The notes beneath the pieces were generated by a model. That model had not been told where the DNA came from and did no database searches. It saw only the letters and a program-made list of their open reading frames with translations. Both the position numbers and the translations under genes were made by a program. From Loxodes magnus (taxonomy: Eukaryota; Ciliophora; Karyorelictea; Loxodida; Loxodidae), in contig CAMPDV010000107.1 of the NCBI GenBank assembly GCA_946699065.1, forward strand, positions 558,001 to 622,000: a DNA stretch of 64,000 nucleotides. Direction: 5' to 3'. Position 1 is the stretch's first letter. Every line of letters begins with the position of its first letter. Shown piece after piece: positions 63,861 through 64,000 of this stretch.

Positions 63861-64000
63861 AAATAAGTGTGATTGAAATAGAATTTTAAGTAAATTAAAA
63901 TAAGTGTGACTGAAATAGAATTTTAAGTAAATTAAAATTAGTTTGACTGAAATAGAATTTTAATTAAATTAAACTAAATAAGACAGAAATAGAATTTAAA
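63861..64000 (+). repeat. Array continuing through the window end
   Basis: The last 140 bases repeat 60,468-60,607 and stop inside a monomer at AGAATTTAAA. There is no sign of an array edge. Confidence 0.9.

Larger units (their letters stand above)
1..64000 (+). repeat. 37-bp AT-rich satellite array filling the window
   Basis: Head-to-tail tandem array. Reading from GAAATAG, a reference monomer is 29-65, and GAAATAG or a one-base variant of it returns every 37 bases (29, 66, and so on) to the last line. Consensus composition is 18 A, 12 T, 6 G and 1 C, so the + strand is about 65% purine with an extreme G over C skew. Length variants are mostly 36 bp (AAATTAAATAAG with one A lost, TTTTAATAAATT, AAGTTCACTG, TTTTTGTAAATT) and 38 bp (AAATTTAAAAT). 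About 1,730 copies are present. All copies share one orientation and I saw no foreign insertion. Both ends run off the window, so the true array is longer. The family is not one I recognise. A eukaryotic heterochromatic location is inferred from array length and HOR structure only. Confidence 0.98.

Noticed and set aside
1..64000. Short open reading frames in the array
   Set aside because: + strand stops (TAG at monomer position 5, TAA at 13, 17, 22 and 27, TGA at 33) cover all frames in each monomer. On the - strand each frame meets a TAA about every 111 bases, and ATG is very rare because CAT is nearly absent from the + strand (seen at about 3,265, 44,733 and 46,359). Any ORF is an accident of the repeat.
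1..64000. CRISPR array
   Set aside because: Regular spacing might suggest one, but there are no unique spacers: the entire 37-base period is repeated, with variants at a few sites.
1..64000. Telomeric repeat or simple microsatellite
   Set aside because: The period is 37 bases with internal complexity, not a 5-8-base G-rich telomere unit.
1..64000. CENP-B box marking a centromeric satellite
   Set aside because: That motif needs TTCG and CGGG elements. The array has almost no CpG and no GGG that I could see, so a centromere cannot be argued on this basis.
1..64000. Yeast-type replication origin consensus or bacterial promoter (TATAAT-like) matches
   Set aside because: TATAAT occurs in variants such as GTATAATAG and GAAATATAATTTT, but at this AT content such matches are expected by chance and have no partner element or gene.
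1..64000. Assembly artefact as the sole explanation of the HORs
   Set aside because: Most copies differ by scattered substitutions and unit-sized indels, as in real arrays. An artefact remains possible only for the near-identical pairs at 44,020-47,271 and 51,830-54,565.

Overview
The whole 64,000-base window is one tandem satellite array. A 37-bp monomer (reference copy at 29-65: 18 A, 12 T, 6 G, 1 C, about 19% GC) repeats head to tail, always in the same orientation, from the first base to the last. That is roughly 1,730 copies, with both ends cut by the window. I found no gene, tRNA, rRNA, transposon, CRISPR array or other non-satellite sequence. Coding is structurally excluded. On the + strand the consensus has stop codons in all three frames within every monomer. 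On the - strand its two TAA codons lie in one frame, which rotates because 37 is not a multiple of 3, so each frame meets a stop about every 111 bases.

Organism: a long, homogeneous, single-orientation AT-rich satellite with higher-order structure is typical of eukaryotic constitutive heterochromatin (pericentromere, centromere or subtelomere). I do not recognise the monomer and cannot name the lineage from this sequence.

Layout: the array is a patchwork of higher-order repeats (HORs) built from a limited set of diagnostic monomer variants. Region by region: (1) 1-3,270, mixed monomers with a 740-bp internal duplication; (2) 3,271-13,310, a 3,070-bp HOR in two good tandem copies plus a third, rearranged copy; (3) 13,310-23,790, shuffled left-type monomers, repeated 'cassettes' and 370-bp (10-monomer) units; (4) 18.5-21.1 kb is duplicated again at 27.1-30.8 kb, about 8.6-9.7 kb away; (5) 23,790-26,820, a 1,512-bp duplication; (6) 33,070-38,100, 591-bp and 2,285-bp duplications; (7) 40,415-48,150, six copies of a block headed by a 36-bp monomer, including a near-identical 1,626-bp tandem pair; (8) 51,430-56,545, a 1,368-bp HOR in two full copies and one partial; (9) 56,545-64,000, overlapping duplications at 813, 2,731, 3,393 and 479 bp, the 3,393-bp one still matching at the last base.

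How it works together: almost every duplication distance is a multiple of 37 to within a few bases, as expected from in-register unequal exchange or replication slippage. Variants restricted to one side (the AAGACAG variant only after about 23 kb, TTTTTAGAAAA only after about 52.3 kb) show layered local growth. A few left-type monomer blocks reappear at 38.9, 48.6 and 59.4 kb, which points to long-range copying within the array. Each monomer carries a 7-bp inverted repeat, and 4 or 5 monomers (148 or 185 bp) match a nucleosome core or a typical nucleosome spacing. Any centromeric or chromatin role is inference.
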